Notes: generated from the letters alone by a model not told the origin. Positions 17,001 through 24,254 are shown, counted from the first letter of the stretch. The stretch: DNA of 34,397 bases from Nitrospirota bacterium (GCA_016208965.1 JACQXB010000030.1:1-34397); one strand, 5' to 3'. Numbers and translations are program-made.

Positions 17001-18296
17001 GAAAACAGAAAGGCTGTCAATAAACAGAGGATAGCGAGCAGAAAATCTGCAAAAAAAATTATGAAATCAGAGACGATGCGTCTGTCCGAAAAAAAGGTTT
17101 TCATCCCTAAAATGTGTGACCACGGTTACGCATTGGCTGCTGCATTTGAATTCTCTGGAATATCAGTTGAGGTGCTTCCCGAACCTGACAGGGAAACAAT
17201 GGAAATTGGCAGGAAGTATGTCTCGGGGAAACAGTGCTTTCCATGTGTGCTTACTATTGGCGAGATGTTAAAAAAAATTTTTTCTGCCGATTTAAAATCC
17301 AACAGTTATGCCTTTTTCATGCCTGCGGGCACGGGACCATGCAGATTCGGGCAGTACAATATTTTTCAAAGGCTTGTTTTAGAGCGCCTTGGACTTAATA
17401 ATGTTCAGATTTTCTCTCCGATTCAGGATAGAACTTTCTACAACGATCTGGGAATAGCAGGCGATGATTTTATTAGAAGGGCATGGAAAGGTATTATCAG
17501 CATTGAGATGCTTACTAAATGCCTGCACGAAACAAGACCATATGAAAAGGAAAAGGGGTTGACGGATTACATTTATAATGAAAGTTTGACGAAAGTTTAC
17601 AATGCTTTGAGGGGAAGAAATGGCGGTTTAGAAAAATTATTAAATCAGATATGTCGGGATTTCGATTCCATTCCAAAATATCGTGATAAGAAACCGCTCA
17701 TCGGCATTATCGGAGAAATATTTGTAAGGTCAAACAAGTTTACCAATGAGAATCTGATTAATAAAATAGAATCCCTTGGAGGCGAGGTGTGGCTTTCTCC
17801 GCCTGAGGAATGGCTTTACTATATAAATCATATTGGATTAAAACACGCCCTGATAAAACGCGATATTCCCTCTGTAATAAGACTTTTCCTGAAGAATCAC
17901 ATTCAAAATAAAACCGAACACAAATATGGAAGTATTTTCAAAAATTCCCTCAAAACGCTTCGTGAACCTTCCACGAGAGAAATTCTTAAAAAAGCCATGC
18001 CATATGTTCATCACTCATTTGAAGGAGAAACGATTTTAAGCGTGGGCAAGGCTATTGACTTGATTGAGAAGGGAGCATCGGGAATTGTAAATGCGATGCC
18101 TTTCGGCTGCATGCCGGGGACAATCGTAACCGCTCTTCTAAGAGCGATCAGCAAAGATTATAATATTCCGTCCATAAGTATGCCTTACGACGGTACAGAA
18201 TCAGTAACAACTGAAATTCAGCTTGAGGCATTTATGCACCAAGCAAAGGAAAATAGTATCAAAAAGTGTCAGAGTATCAGAGTGTCAAAGCTTTGA
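14043..18296 (+). CDS. Giant tandem 2-hydroxyacyl-CoA dehydratase activase (BadF/BadG/HgdC family)
   Basis: At 1417 residues this is one of the large fused activases found in anaerobes. Two ASKHA ATPase modules are visible: residues about 3-260 (FIGLDAGSVSIKLVVMD, GGEDSKLI) and about 320-580 (YLGIDIGSISTNLALID, GGQDSKYI). Each keeps both cysteines that in HgdC hold the bridging [4Fe-4S] cluster: Cys126 (CAAGTGSF) and Cys165 (GRCSVF) in the first, Cys444 and Cys484 in the second. A cysteine cluster GCKGCSNVC follows near residue 620, then DUF2229- and dehydratase-like segments with conserved cysteines (SETCFPVKVAHGH, GKQCFPCVLTIGEM, GTGPCRFGQYN, FGCMPGT). HgdC-type activases use ATP to fire an electron into a dehydratase; the client of these long forms is not established, and no dehydratase genes lie nearby. 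The linker between the modules and the C terminus are encoded by genomic repeats. The ATG has no clear ribosome-binding site. Confidence 0.93.
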   Translation: MEKFIGLDAGSVSIKLVVMDNEAKILYTIYERHKGHPLTVTLQLLKNILGNNGNALSPSMSITGSAGKLIADILGVKHVNEIVAQPLAVRRFLPSVKTIFEMGGEDSKLIILNDTGIEDFSMNSVCAAGTGSFLDQQAERLRISIEEFSEIALKSKNPPRIAGRCSVFAKSDMIHLQQIATPLEDIVAGLCFAVARNFKGSIIKGRKVIPQVSFQGGVAANSGIVRAFREIFDVDEIIVPKYFAFMGAIGAALKDIKSNTRNAFYIKNLEDQINSIRISGNGKSPLIIEGDDFFRRHLQNADCGIKSEIRNPESEIINAYLGIDIGSISTNLALIDEGGNLLSKRYLMTSGRPIDAVMQGLREVGEDIGDNVEILGVGTTGSGRYMIADFVGADIVKNEITAQARAAIFIDENVDTIFEIGGQDSKYISIEDGVVVDFEMNKACAAGTGSFLEEQAEKLNVSIKEEFASFAFSSKHPCALGERCTVFMENSLMANLQQGVQKDDLLAGLAYSIVENYINRVVSYKKIGKNIFFQGGTAFNKSVVAAFEKFTGQRITVPPNHDVTGAIGMALIAKEYMENKKSGELCTLNPEQQNLCATNFKGFELSNRSYSISSFGCKGCSNVCEINKISMEGEKEHLYYGGRCEKYDIRKKDKPDIENLFAFREALLWKEYKQESIPKSQHSKVIGIPYIFFFQDYLPFWTTLLYELGFDIVVSPKTNRQVVNLGTETVLSETCFPVKVAHGHIKYLLENDIKNVFLPSFVSFSDSNNYFDKKSPCPYTQTIPYLAKVAFRDANILSPIIDFRWGDDFIVKEIGSAFKKFHISNKKLNIALMKARENQKNFNWLIQEKGKEILSSLKDKAVVIVGRAYNSFDNGVNLQIPQKLATLNVFSIPMDFLPLNDIDITDRWPQMYWKNGKEIIQAARFIRNNPMLYPIYIGNFNCGPDSFIFEYFKEEIGDKPFLFLEIDEHSADAGAITRCEAFLDGIENRKAVNKQRIASRKSAKKIMKSETMRLSEKKVFIPKMCDHGYALAAAFEFSGISVEVLPEPDRETMEIGRKYVSGKQCFPCVLTIGEMLKKIFSADLKSNSYAFFMPAGTGPCRFGQYNIFQRLVLERLGLNNVQIFSPIQDRTFYNDLGIAGDDFIRRAWKGIISIEMLTKCLHETRPYEKEKGLTDYIYNESLTKVYNALRGRNGGLEKLLNQICRDFDSIPKYRDKKPLIGIIGEIFVRSNKFTNENLINKIESLGGEVWLSPPEEWLYYINHIGLKHALIKRDIPSVIRLFLKNHIQNKTEHKYGSIFKNSLKTLREPSTREILKKAMPYVHHSFEGETILSVGKAIDLIEKGASGIVNAMPFGCMPGTIVTALLRAISKDYNIPSISMPYDGTESVTTEIQLEAFMHQAKENSIKKCQSIRVSKL
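14958..14990 (+). repeat. AATCCGAAATCCGG-type repeat inside the activase gene
   Basis: Tandem AATCCG/AATCCGG units of about seven bases encode the linker KSEIRNPESEI between the two ATPase modules. The phrase looks like an intergenic repeat that has been kept in frame. Confidence 0.6.
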
Positions 18297-18326
18297 TACT
18301 TTGACGCTTAGAAACTTTGACACTTT
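18263..18326. repeat. AGTGTCAAAG inverted repeat at the activase 3' end
   Basis: AAAGTGTC at the left and GACACTTT at the right bound an imperfect dyad built of AGAGTATC/AGTGTCAAAG units. The activase stop codon lies in the middle, so the left arm is translated (KKCQSIRVSKL). It may act as a transcript-end hairpin, although only a short T-rich stretch follows. Confidence 0.6.
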
Positions 18327-18346
18327 ATTAAAAAGGAGGTGATTAA

Positions 18347-18433
18347 GTGGGCAGTGTTGTTAAATGGCGTAAGAAAAAGATGAGCAAGCATAAACATAAA
18401 AAGCTTCTCAAGAAAATGAAACATAAAAAATAA
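18347..18433 (+). CDS. 28-residue COX24/AURKAIP1-like small ribosomal peptide
   Basis: GTG start preceded by AAAAGGAGGTGATTAA, the strongest ribosome-binding site in the neighbourhood. The peptide reads GSVVKWRKKKMSKHKHKK then LLKKMKHKK. This is the bacterial AURKAIP1/COX24-domain peptide, with the invariant-looking S-V-V-K-W-R-K-K-K-M motif followed by a basic K/H-rich helix. The domain is known from mitochondrial small-subunit protein mS38, and the bacterial peptides are counted as small ribosomal proteins in several phyla. At 28 codons it falls below most gene-finding cut-offs. It stands alone between the activase repeat and the livH promoter. Confidence 0.88.
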   Translation: MGSVVKWRKKKMSKHKHKKLLKKMKHKK

Positions 18434-18497
18434 GATTTTACATGCCTCTTTTCTTTTAATCTTTTCAAACCTTTAATAGATTAAATTACGGGATTTT

Positions 18498-18506
18498 TGT
18501 TAGAAT
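18498..18506 (+). promoter_or_regulatory. Extended -10 promoter of livH
   Basis: TGTTAGAAT (18498-18506) fits an extended -10 (TGn plus TAGAAT). A poor -35 (TAGATT, 18477-18482) lies 18 bases further up. The livH ATG is six bases downstream and has no Shine-Dalgarno, again implying a leaderless message. Confidence 0.4.
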
Positions 18507-18512
18507 TCTCCC

Positions 18513-19403
18513 ATGTTTTTTCAGCAGATTTTAAATGGCGTTACAGTTGGTGGGGTATATGCGCTTATTGCCCTGGGCTATACGATGGTTTATGGCATCC
18601 TTGAACTGATAAACTTTGCCCATGGTGAAATCTACATGATTGGTGCATATCTTGGAATTATATTCATTGGGATATTCACTGTAATAGGACTTACGCAGTA
18701 CAGTATTCCCCTCGCCATCCTGCTGTCATTTATATTATCTGCCTTGTTTTGCTCAGCATACGGCTTCACAATAGAGAAACTCGCATATAAGCCTCTGAGA
18801 AAAGCCCCCCGATTAAGCCCGCTAATAAGTGCAATCGGAGTCTCTATTTTTCTACAGAACTATGTAATGCTTACACAAGGCGCAACTGATAAGGTATTCC
18901 CCCATATTTTAGAGACAACAAAGATAGAATTTTTTAATCTAACAATAACCACGCTTCAGGTCTTTATCATTATTACATCACTCCTGCTTACGGGCTTGCT
19001 TCATCTTTATGTCATGAAGACAAAGACAGGGAAGGCAATGAGGGCAGTTGCTCAGGATAAAGTCATGGCTTCACTTCTTGGAATAAACATAGACAGGATA
19101 ATCTCTGTTACATTCATAATCGGTTCAGGGCTTGCTGCTGTAGCTGGAATGATGGTTGCCATGTATTACGGGCTCGTTAATTATTCTATAGGATATATTG
19201 CTGGAATAAAGGCATTTGCAGCCGCAGTGCTTGGTGGTATCGGGAGTATTCCCGGGGCAATGCTTGGAGGTTTTATACTCGGGATTGTAGAAAGCCTTGC
19301 TGCAAGCTATCTTTCAAGCGAATACAAAGATGCATATGCATTTGTGATATTGATTATTATACTTCTCATAAAACCGAGGGGACTGCTTGGGAAATCGCAA
19401 TGA
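18513..19403 (+). CDS. livH: Branched-chain amino acid-type ABC transporter permease LivH
   Basis: This 296-residue inner-membrane permease has about eight hydrophobic helices. Family signatures are ILNGVTVGGVYALIALGYTM at the N terminus, ELINFAHGEIYMIGAYLG, the cytoplasmic loop GKAMRAVAQDKVMASLLGI (coupling segment to the ATPases), and KAFAAAVLGGIGSIPGAMLG near the end. With LivM it forms the channel of a high-affinity importer for leucine/isoleucine/valine or related small molecules; in anaerobes these systems also carry aromatic acids, amides or urea, so the substrate is open. First gene of livHMGF. Confidence 0.95.
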   Translation: MFFQQILNGVTVGGVYALIALGYTMVYGILELINFAHGEIYMIGAYLGIIFIGIFTVIGLTQYSIPLAILLSFILSALFCSAYGFTIEKLAYKPLRKAPRLSPLISAIGVSIFLQNYVMLTQGATDKVFPHILETTKIEFFNLTITTLQVFIIITSLLLTGLLHLYVMKTKTGKAMRAVAQDKVMASLLGINIDRIISVTFIIGSGLAAVAGMMVAMYYGLVNYSIGYIAGIKAFAAAVLGGIGSIPGAMLGGFILGIVESLAASYLSSEYKDAYAFVILIIILLIKPRGLLGKSQ

Positions 19404-19505
19404 AAATGAAAATTAAAAAATAAAAATGCAAAATTACATAGCAAAAATTAAATTTTTAAATTTTGCATTGTATTTTTTATATTTTATCTTTAAATTTTGC
19501 ATTTA
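19404..19505. repeat. AT-rich GCAAAATTA / TAAATTTTGC inverted repeat between livH and livM
   Basis: AAAATGCAAAATTA (19424-19437) faces repeated TTTTTAAATTTTGCATT segments (19452-19470 and 19490-19503). This is the same sequence family as the blocks before the EF-G-like gene and efp. Confidence 0.6.
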
Positions 19506-19526
19506 TTTTTTTAGGTAATCAATCTT

Positions 19527-20600
19527 ATGAAGACGATATTATTCATACTCTGGCTCTCTTTCTTAAGTGTTCCATTTATGGGGTTAAAGGGTGGGTTGTG
19601 GCTACTTTCGGGAATCGTTCTTGCTTACTGTATCTTTCTTATAATAAAGAAATCCTCAAACTTACTTAAGGAATTCAGGCTGCCTGAAATCCCCTACAAC
19701 TTGAAAATTTTATATGCCTTGATATTTGTAATCTTGCTGGTGCTGCCGTTTGTATTAAAGGATTACTATCTTGACGTTATTATCCTTGCCGGCATCTATA
19801 TCATACTTGCCCTTGGACTTAATGTTGTTATTGGTTTTAGCGGTCTTCTGAATTTAGGCTTTGCAGCGTTTTATGCCATCGGCGCTTATTCATTTGCACT
19901 GCTTACAACAAATGCTGGGCTCGGGTTCTGGACATCTCTGTCATCAACTTTATTTATCACGGCTCTATCGGGATTCATACTTGCATTTCCTGCGTTAAGA
20001 CTACGTGGGGATTATTTAGCGATAGTTACTCTGGGCTTTGGAGAGATTGCCCGTCTCACATTGAATAACTGGGACAGCCTCACAAGGGGACCAAATGGTA
20101 TATCAGGCATACCATCGCCATTTGTATTTGGCTTTGAACTCAGCAGCCTTTCGCATTATTACTATCTCGTCTTTATCTTTGTTCTCATTGCTGTATTTAT
20201 TGTAAGACGTGTTTATCATTCAAGGATAGGCAGGGCATGGCTTGCCCTGAGGGATGATGAGATGGCAGCAGAGGCTATGGGGATTGATACCACGAAATAT
20301 AAATTCCTTGCGTTTAGCTTTGGTGCTTTCTGGGCAGGGCTTGCAGGTACGTTGTTTGCAAGTAAGATGCGTTTTGTATCACCTGAAAGTTTTACGTTTA
20401 TGGAGTCTGTTTTTGTTGCGTGTATGGTTATACTGGGTGGTCTTGGAAGCATACCGGGAGTAATCGTTGGTTCCTTAATCCTTGTTGTTCTGCCCGAGGT
20501 ACTGAGAGAGTTTCAGCTTTATAGAATGCTTGCACTGGGGATAGGGATTATATTGATGATGGTATTTAGACCACTGGGACTTATTAGGAGTAAGGGATGA
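19527..20600 (+). CDS. livM: Branched-chain amino acid-type ABC transporter permease LivM
   Basis: The 357-residue permease has an N-terminal pair of extra helices (residues about 4-40), then the LivM core: LAGIYIILALGLNVVIGFSGLLNLGFAAFYAIGAY-type opening, FPALRLRGDYLAIVTLGFGEI (the conserved EAA-like cytoplasmic loop), RGPNGISGIP, and GLAGTLFASKMRFVSPESF with LGGLGSIPGVIVGS at the end. Partner of LivH. The start at 19527 has no strong Shine-Dalgarno (TAGGTAATCAATCTT), and a repeat lies between it and livH. It ends with a four-base overlap (ATGA) into livG. Confidence 0.95.
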   Translation: MKTILFILWLSFLSVPFMGLKGGLWLLSGIVLAYCIFLIIKKSSNLLKEFRLPEIPYNLKILYALIFVILLVLPFVLKDYYLDVIILAGIYIILALGLNVVIGFSGLLNLGFAAFYAIGAYSFALLTTNAGLGFWTSLSSTLFITALSGFILAFPALRLRGDYLAIVTLGFGEIARLTLNNWDSLTRGPNGISGIPSPFVFGFELSSLSHYYYLVFIFVLIAVFIVRRVYHSRIGRAWLALRDDEMAAEAMGIDTTKYKFLAFSFGAFWAGLAGTLFASKMRFVSPESFTFMESVFVACMVILGGLGSIPGVIVGSLILVVLPEVLREFQLYRMLALGIGIILMMVFRPLGLIRSKG

Positions 20601-21373
20601 TTTTAGAGATAAGATATTTAACAAAGGTATTTGGAGGACTTAAGGCACTGGAGGAAGTCAGTTTCAGGGTAATGCCAGGGGTTACTTTAAGTATTATAGG
20701 ACCAAATGGTGCGGGTAAGACAACCCTGTTTAACTGCCTGACAGGGATGTTTCCTCCAACAAAGGGTAGGGTATTATTTGAAGATAATGACATCACAGGT
20801 AAAAAACCATACGAAATAACCAAACTGGGGGTTGCAAGGACATTTCAGAACATAAGGTTATTCGGCAACATGTCTGTTCTGGAAAACGTGATGATAGGGC
20901 AGCACGCTCGTTCAAAGGAAGGATTTATAACGGCAATAATGGGGACAAAGAAATTTCTGAGAGAGGAGTCTGAAATAAGAACAAAGGCATTTGAGTATTT
21001 AGAATTTGTAGGCATTGCAGATTATGCAGATGCAGTGGCAGACAGCCTCCCTTATGGAGACCAGAGGAGGCTTGAAATTGCAAGGGCATTAGCCACAGAG
21101 CCAAAAGTCATATTACTTGATGAACCTGCAGCAGGCATGAATCCGCAGGAGACTATGGGGCTTATGAACCTTATAAACAGAATCAGTGATTGGGGAAAGA
21201 CAGTAATAATTATTGAACATGATATGAAAGTGGTTATGGGTATTTCTGACTGGATTATTGTCCTTGACCACGGAGTGAAAATCGCAGAAGGTGTGCCAAG
21301 GGAAATACAGAATAACCCTGATGTAATAGAAGCATATCTTGGGAAGGAAGATATTTTTGATGCTCTTACTTAA
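20597..21373 (+). CDS. livG: ABC transporter ATP-binding protein LivG
   Basis: 258 residues with all nucleotide-binding elements: Walker A GPNGAGKTTLFN (residues about 36-47), Q-loop within LGVARTFQNIRLF, a signature PYGDQRRLEIARAL in which the usual LSGGQ is changed as is normal for LivG, Walker B VILLDEPAAGMNP, and the switch histidine in IIEHDM. The C terminus carries the LivG-type extension GVPREIQNNPDVIEAYLG. It pairs with LivF as the cytoplasmic motor. AGGAGTAAGGG upstream of the ATG is a good ribosome-binding site lying inside livM. Confidence 0.96.
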   Translation: MILEIRYLTKVFGGLKALEEVSFRVMPGVTLSIIGPNGAGKTTLFNCLTGMFPPTKGRVLFEDNDITGKKPYEITKLGVARTFQNIRLFGNMSVLENVMIGQHARSKEGFITAIMGTKKFLREESEIRTKAFEYLEFVGIADYADAVADSLPYGDQRRLEIARALATEPKVILLDEPAAGMNPQETMGLMNLINRISDWGKTVIIIEHDMKVVMGISDWIIVLDHGVKIAEGVPREIQNNPDVIEAYLGKEDIFDALT

Positions 21374-22079
21374 AGACATTTACACGTTTTACGGGCACAT
21401 AGAGGCAATTAAAGGCATAGACATTTATGTAAATAAAGGAGAGATTGTTTGTCTTATCGGAAGTAATGGTGCGGGCAAGAGCACGGCACTGATGACAATA
21501 TCAGGCGTTTTAAAATCAAAAACTGGTAGCATTACGTTTGAAGGGGAAGAGATTCACAGGATGCTCCCACATAGAATAGTTGCAAAAGGTATCTCGCAGG
21601 TTCCCGAGGGAAGAAGGATATTTCCTAAACTTACTGTAAGGGAGAATCTTGAGATGGGAGCGTATACGAAAAGTTCAAAGTTAAGAGTTAAAAGTGAAAA
21701 GTTAAAAAGGCAGTATGATAAAGTCTATGAGATGTTTCCGGTTCTTAAGGAGCGGGAGAAGCAGATGGGAGGCACATTGAGTGGTGGAGAGCAGCAGATG
21801 CTTGCAATCGGAAGGGCGCTTATGTCAAAGCCAAAACTACTTTTACTTGATGAACCATCTCTGGGGCTTGCCCCTATTTTTGTCGGGAAAATATTTAAGA
21901 CCATAAAAGAACTCAATGCAAAAGGGCTAACCATTCTCCTTGTGGAGCAAAATGCAAGAGCTGCCTTAAAATTAGCCCACAGGGGGTATGTTATGGAGTC
22001 AGGCAGGATTGTAAAAGAAGGTGAAGGCAAAAAATTACTCCATGCCCCTGATATAAAAAGGGCATACCTCGGGGAGTAA
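21360..22079 (+). CDS. livF: ABC transporter ATP-binding protein LivF with a repeat-derived insert
   Basis: 239 residues: Walker A GSNGAGKST, QVPEGRRIFPKLTVRENLEMG, signature LSGGEQQMLAIGRALM, Walker B LLLLDEPSLGLAP and the LVEQNARAAL switch region, ending in the LivF-type DIKRAYLGE. It overlaps the end of livG by 14 bases; I chose the ATG at 21360 because MLLLKDIYTFYGHIEAI matches the family start, while a TTG 21 bases upstream only adds non-conserved residues. After ENLEMGAYTK the protein carries SSKLRVKSEKLK, encoded by the same repeat found at the glyQ-glyS junction. The insert falls in the surface-exposed helical subdomain, a tolerant place, so the protein is probably still functional. 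Confidence 0.95.
   Translation: MLLLKDIYTFYGHIEAIKGIDIYVNKGEIVCLIGSNGAGKSTALMTISGVLKSKTGSITFEGEEIHRMLPHRIVAKGISQVPEGRRIFPKLTVRENLEMGAYTKSSKLRVKSEKLKRQYDKVYEMFPVLKEREKQMGGTLSGGEQQMLAIGRALMSKPKLLLLDEPSLGLAPIFVGKIFKTIKELNAKGLTILLVEQNARAALKLAHRGYVMESGRIVKEGEGKKLLHAPDIKRAYLGE
21670..21707 (+). repeat. AGTTAAAAGT-type repeat translated inside livF
   Basis: AAAGTTAAGAGTTAAAAGTG plus GTTAAAAAGG matches the glyQ-glyS junction repeat (3874-3912) over most of its length. It preserves the reading frame. Confidence 0.75.
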
Positions 22080-22091
22080 CTCGTATGTAGA

Positions 22092-22121
22092 TTGACTTAA
22101 TTCTCAAGAGTATTCTATAGT
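22092..22121 (+). promoter_or_regulatory. Sigma70-like promoter of the yicC operon
   Basis: TTGACT (22092-22097) and TATAGT (22116-22121) are 18 bases apart. The yicC ATG begins eight bases after the -10 box without a Shine-Dalgarno, which suggests a leaderless message heading yicC-remA-gmk-rpoZ-coaBC. Confidence 0.55.
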
Positions 22122-22129
22122 TTAACCCA

Positions 22130-22981
22130 ATGAAAATCCAATCAATGACAGGTTATGGCGTAGGTATCAGCGGTAATTTCAAGGTCGAAGTAAGGTCATC
22201 AAACCATAGGGGTTTAGATATCCAGATTAAGATTCCATCTTATCTTTATTTCTACGAACCCGAGATAAGAAAATTAGTAAAAAAAAATTTCTTACGGGGG
22301 CGTATTGAAATACTTGTCTCAATATCTAATGCAGACACTTTAAAGTTTAAAATCAACAAATCTGTAGCAACAGAGTTTTATAATATATTGACATCTTTAA
22401 AACAGGAACTTTCTATCTCTGGTGAAATAGGAATTGATATTCTGGCATCGCAGAAAGACATATTTTTGCAAGAAGAACCAGAAGTAGAACTTACATCTCT
22501 TTCTAATGCACTTGATATTGCCCTGCAAGACCTTAAAAAAATGAGGATTGAAGAGGGAGAGAATCTCGTAAAGGACATTAATGAGCGGTTATCTCTTATA
22601 AAGATACAGGTTGAAGACCTTGAAGGCAAAAGGGTGGAGTTTATTGCACAGGCAAAAGCATCATTATCAGAAAGATTAAGAAGTCTTTTTGAAGATATAC
22701 AGATTGATGAGTCTCGTATAATTCAGGAGGCTGCTATTTTACTTGACAGGTCTGATATCACAGAGGAAATTGTAAGGATAAAAAGCCACTTGACCTATAT
22801 AGAAAATATGCTTCAATCAGGGAATTCAATTGGGAAAAAATTAGATTTCATTACACAGGAGTTATATAGAGAAATAAATACAATAGGCTCAAAAGCAGCA
22901 AATGTCGAAATTACACCGATTGTTGTAGAGCTAAAATCCGAGGTTGAGAAGATAAGGGAGCAGACGCAAAATCTGCAGTAG
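22130..22981 (+). CDS. yicC: YicC/YloC-family endoribonuclease
   Basis: 283 residues, standard length. The N-terminal signature IQSMTGYGVGISGNFKVEVRSSN-type opening (MTGYG) is intact, followed by EIRKLVKKNFLRGRIEILVS. The C-terminal DUF1732 part has DITEEIVRIKSHLTYIENML, GKKLDFITQELYREINTIGSKA and the ending VELKSEVEKIREQTQN. The family was recently shown to be RNA endonucleases acting on certain small RNAs; the physiological targets here are unknown. It heads the gene block also seen in Firmicutes (yloC-remA-gmk-rpoZ-coaBC). The start sits on the predicted transcription start. Confidence 0.95.
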   Translation: MKIQSMTGYGVGISGNFKVEVRSSNHRGLDIQIKIPSYLYFYEPEIRKLVKKNFLRGRIEILVSISNADTLKFKINKSVATEFYNILTSLKQELSISGEIGIDILASQKDIFLQEEPEVELTSLSNALDIALQDLKKMRIEEGENLVKDINERLSLIKIQVEDLEGKRVEFIAQAKASLSERLRSLFEDIQIDESRIIQEAAILLDRSDITEEIVRIKSHLTYIENMLQSGNSIGKKLDFITQELYREINTIGSKAANVEITPIVVELKSEVEKIREQTQNLQ

Positions 22982-22990
22982 GGGCAGGAG

Positions 22991-23272
22991 ATGAAAAAAG
23001 GTAGTTCTGGAATAAAGCTTATAAATATAGGATTTGGAAATGTTGTTTCCACCTCAAAAATAATAGCGATAGTTACACCAGGCTCATCTCCAATTAAAAG
23101 GATGAGGGAAGAAGCCCGAGAAAGAGGAAAGCTTATAGACGCAACACACGGGCGAAAGACCAGGGCTATAATAATTACGGATAGCGACCATGTGATATTA
23201 TCTGCACTTCATGCTGAAACTATTACAGAGAGGTTATCTGAAGAAGGAGGAGAATTTGCAGAGGATATCTAA
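22991..23272 (+). CDS. remA: RemA/DUF370-family DNA-binding regulator
   Basis: 93 residues, with the family core [66 protein letters not shown] and AETITERL. In Bacillus RemA activates biofilm and osmoprotection operons and forms ring-like DNA-wrapping oligomers. In other phyla the same small protein sits upstream of gmk, as here, with no proven role. GGGGCAGGAG precedes the ATG. Its 3' end overlaps the most probable start of gmk. Confidence 0.93.
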   Translation: MKKGSSGIKLINIGFGNVVSTSKIIAIVTPGSSPIKRMREEARERGKLIDATHGRKTRAIIITDSDHVILSALHAETITERLSEEGGEFAEDI

Positions 23273-23858
23273 AGGAGATATGGGAAGATTATTTATTATC
23301 TCTGCTCCCTCAGGTTCTGGAAAGACAACCCTGTGTGAAAAGATTATAAAACTCATCCCAAATCTTAAGCTCTCTATTTCGTATACCACAAGACAACCCA
23401 GAAAAAGAGAAATAAATAATGCTCACTATACCTTTATAAATGAAAAAAAATTTAAGGCAATGATTGACAAAGGTGAATTCGCTGAATGGGCAAGAGTCCA
23501 TGGCAACCTTTATGGGACTTCTTTAAAAAGGTTGGATGAGATAAGAAAAAGTGGGTATGATATAATTTTAGATATAGATGTTCGCGGGGCCATACAGATA
23601 AAGCGTAAATTTAAAAATGCGGTTTATATTTTTGTACTTCCACCATCAATGGATGAATTAGAGAGAAGGCTTAGGAAACGCATGTCTGAGTCAGACAATG
23701 AAATAAAAAGACGAATAAACAGGGCAAAAGAAGAAATATCTTATTATAAAAGCTATGATTATGTTATTATTAACACTAACATTAAAAAGGCACTTAGAGA
23801 ATTAGAAACTATAATCATAGCAGAAAGACTTAAGACAAAGGAGGTAAAATGGATATAA
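23256..23858 (+). CDS. gmk: Guanylate kinase
   Basis: Phosphorylates GMP to GDP with ATP. P-loop [19 protein letters not shown]-binding residues in [19 protein letters not shown] and [15 protein letters not shown], and the [11 protein letters not shown] motif are all in place; the lid and C-terminal helix follow. The start is ambiguous: a TTG at 23256 has AAGGAGG five bases before it (adding eight residues and overlapping remA by 17 bases), whereas the ATG at 23280 matches the usual family start but has its AAGGAG only two bases away. I prefer the TTG from spacing; the ATG gives a 192-residue protein. Translational coupling to remA is likely. Confidence 0.94.
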   Translation: MQRISKGDMGRLFIISAPSGSGKTTLCEKIIKLIPNLKLSISYTTRQPRKREINNAHYTFINEKKFKAMIDKGEFAEWARVHGNLYGTSLKRLDEIRKSGYDIILDIDVRGAIQIKRKFKNAVYIFVLPPSMDELERRLRKRMSESDNEIKRRINRAKEEISYYKSYDYVIINTNIKKALRELETIIIAERLKTKEVKWI

Positions 23859-24244
23859 TTTCTTTACCAATTGAATTTGAAAAGAAAAAGCTCGACAGTC
23901 GTTATAGGCTTGTAATAGCAGCTGCAATGAGGGCAAAGGATCTATCACAGGGGGCACGTCCAAAAATAGAGAGTAAAGCAAAAAAACACACAACTGTAGC
24001 CCTTCAGGAAATTATCTCTAATTCCGTAAATATACTTACAGGAGAGGCAGCTATAAATGCTGAAGAGAGAGCAAAGAAACTGATTCCTGAATACATGATG
24101 GATGAAGCTAAACAAAAAGAGACGCTTCATGAGAACTTAACAGAACTTGAAAAAGATCTCAAAGTGTATCTCCATGAGAAAAGCGAACAGTTTTCTACTC
24201 AGAGAAAAAAGGATGATTTCCTCAGAGAAGAAGGCTCAAAATAG
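23849..24244 (+). CDS. rpoZ: RNA polymerase omega subunit, extended form
   Basis: The N-terminal 70 residues carry the omega signature: SRYRLVIAAAMRAKDLSQGA, then TTVALQEIISNSVNI. Omega helps RNA polymerase assembly by clamping beta-prime. At 131 residues the protein is longer than the typical 70-90; the extra C-terminal part (EERAKKLIPEYMMDEAKQKE onwards) is charged and helical and its role is unknown. AAAGGAGGTAAA precedes the ATG, which overlaps the end of gmk by ten bases. Gene order gmk-rpoZ-coaBC supports the call. Confidence 0.92.
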   Translation: MDIISLPIEFEKKKLDSRYRLVIAAAMRAKDLSQGARPKIESKAKKHTTVALQEIISNSVNILTGEAAINAEERAKKLIPEYMMDEAKQKETLHENLTELEKDLKVYLHEKSEQFSTQRKKDDFLREEGSK

Positions 24245-24254
24245 GTTCAGAATA

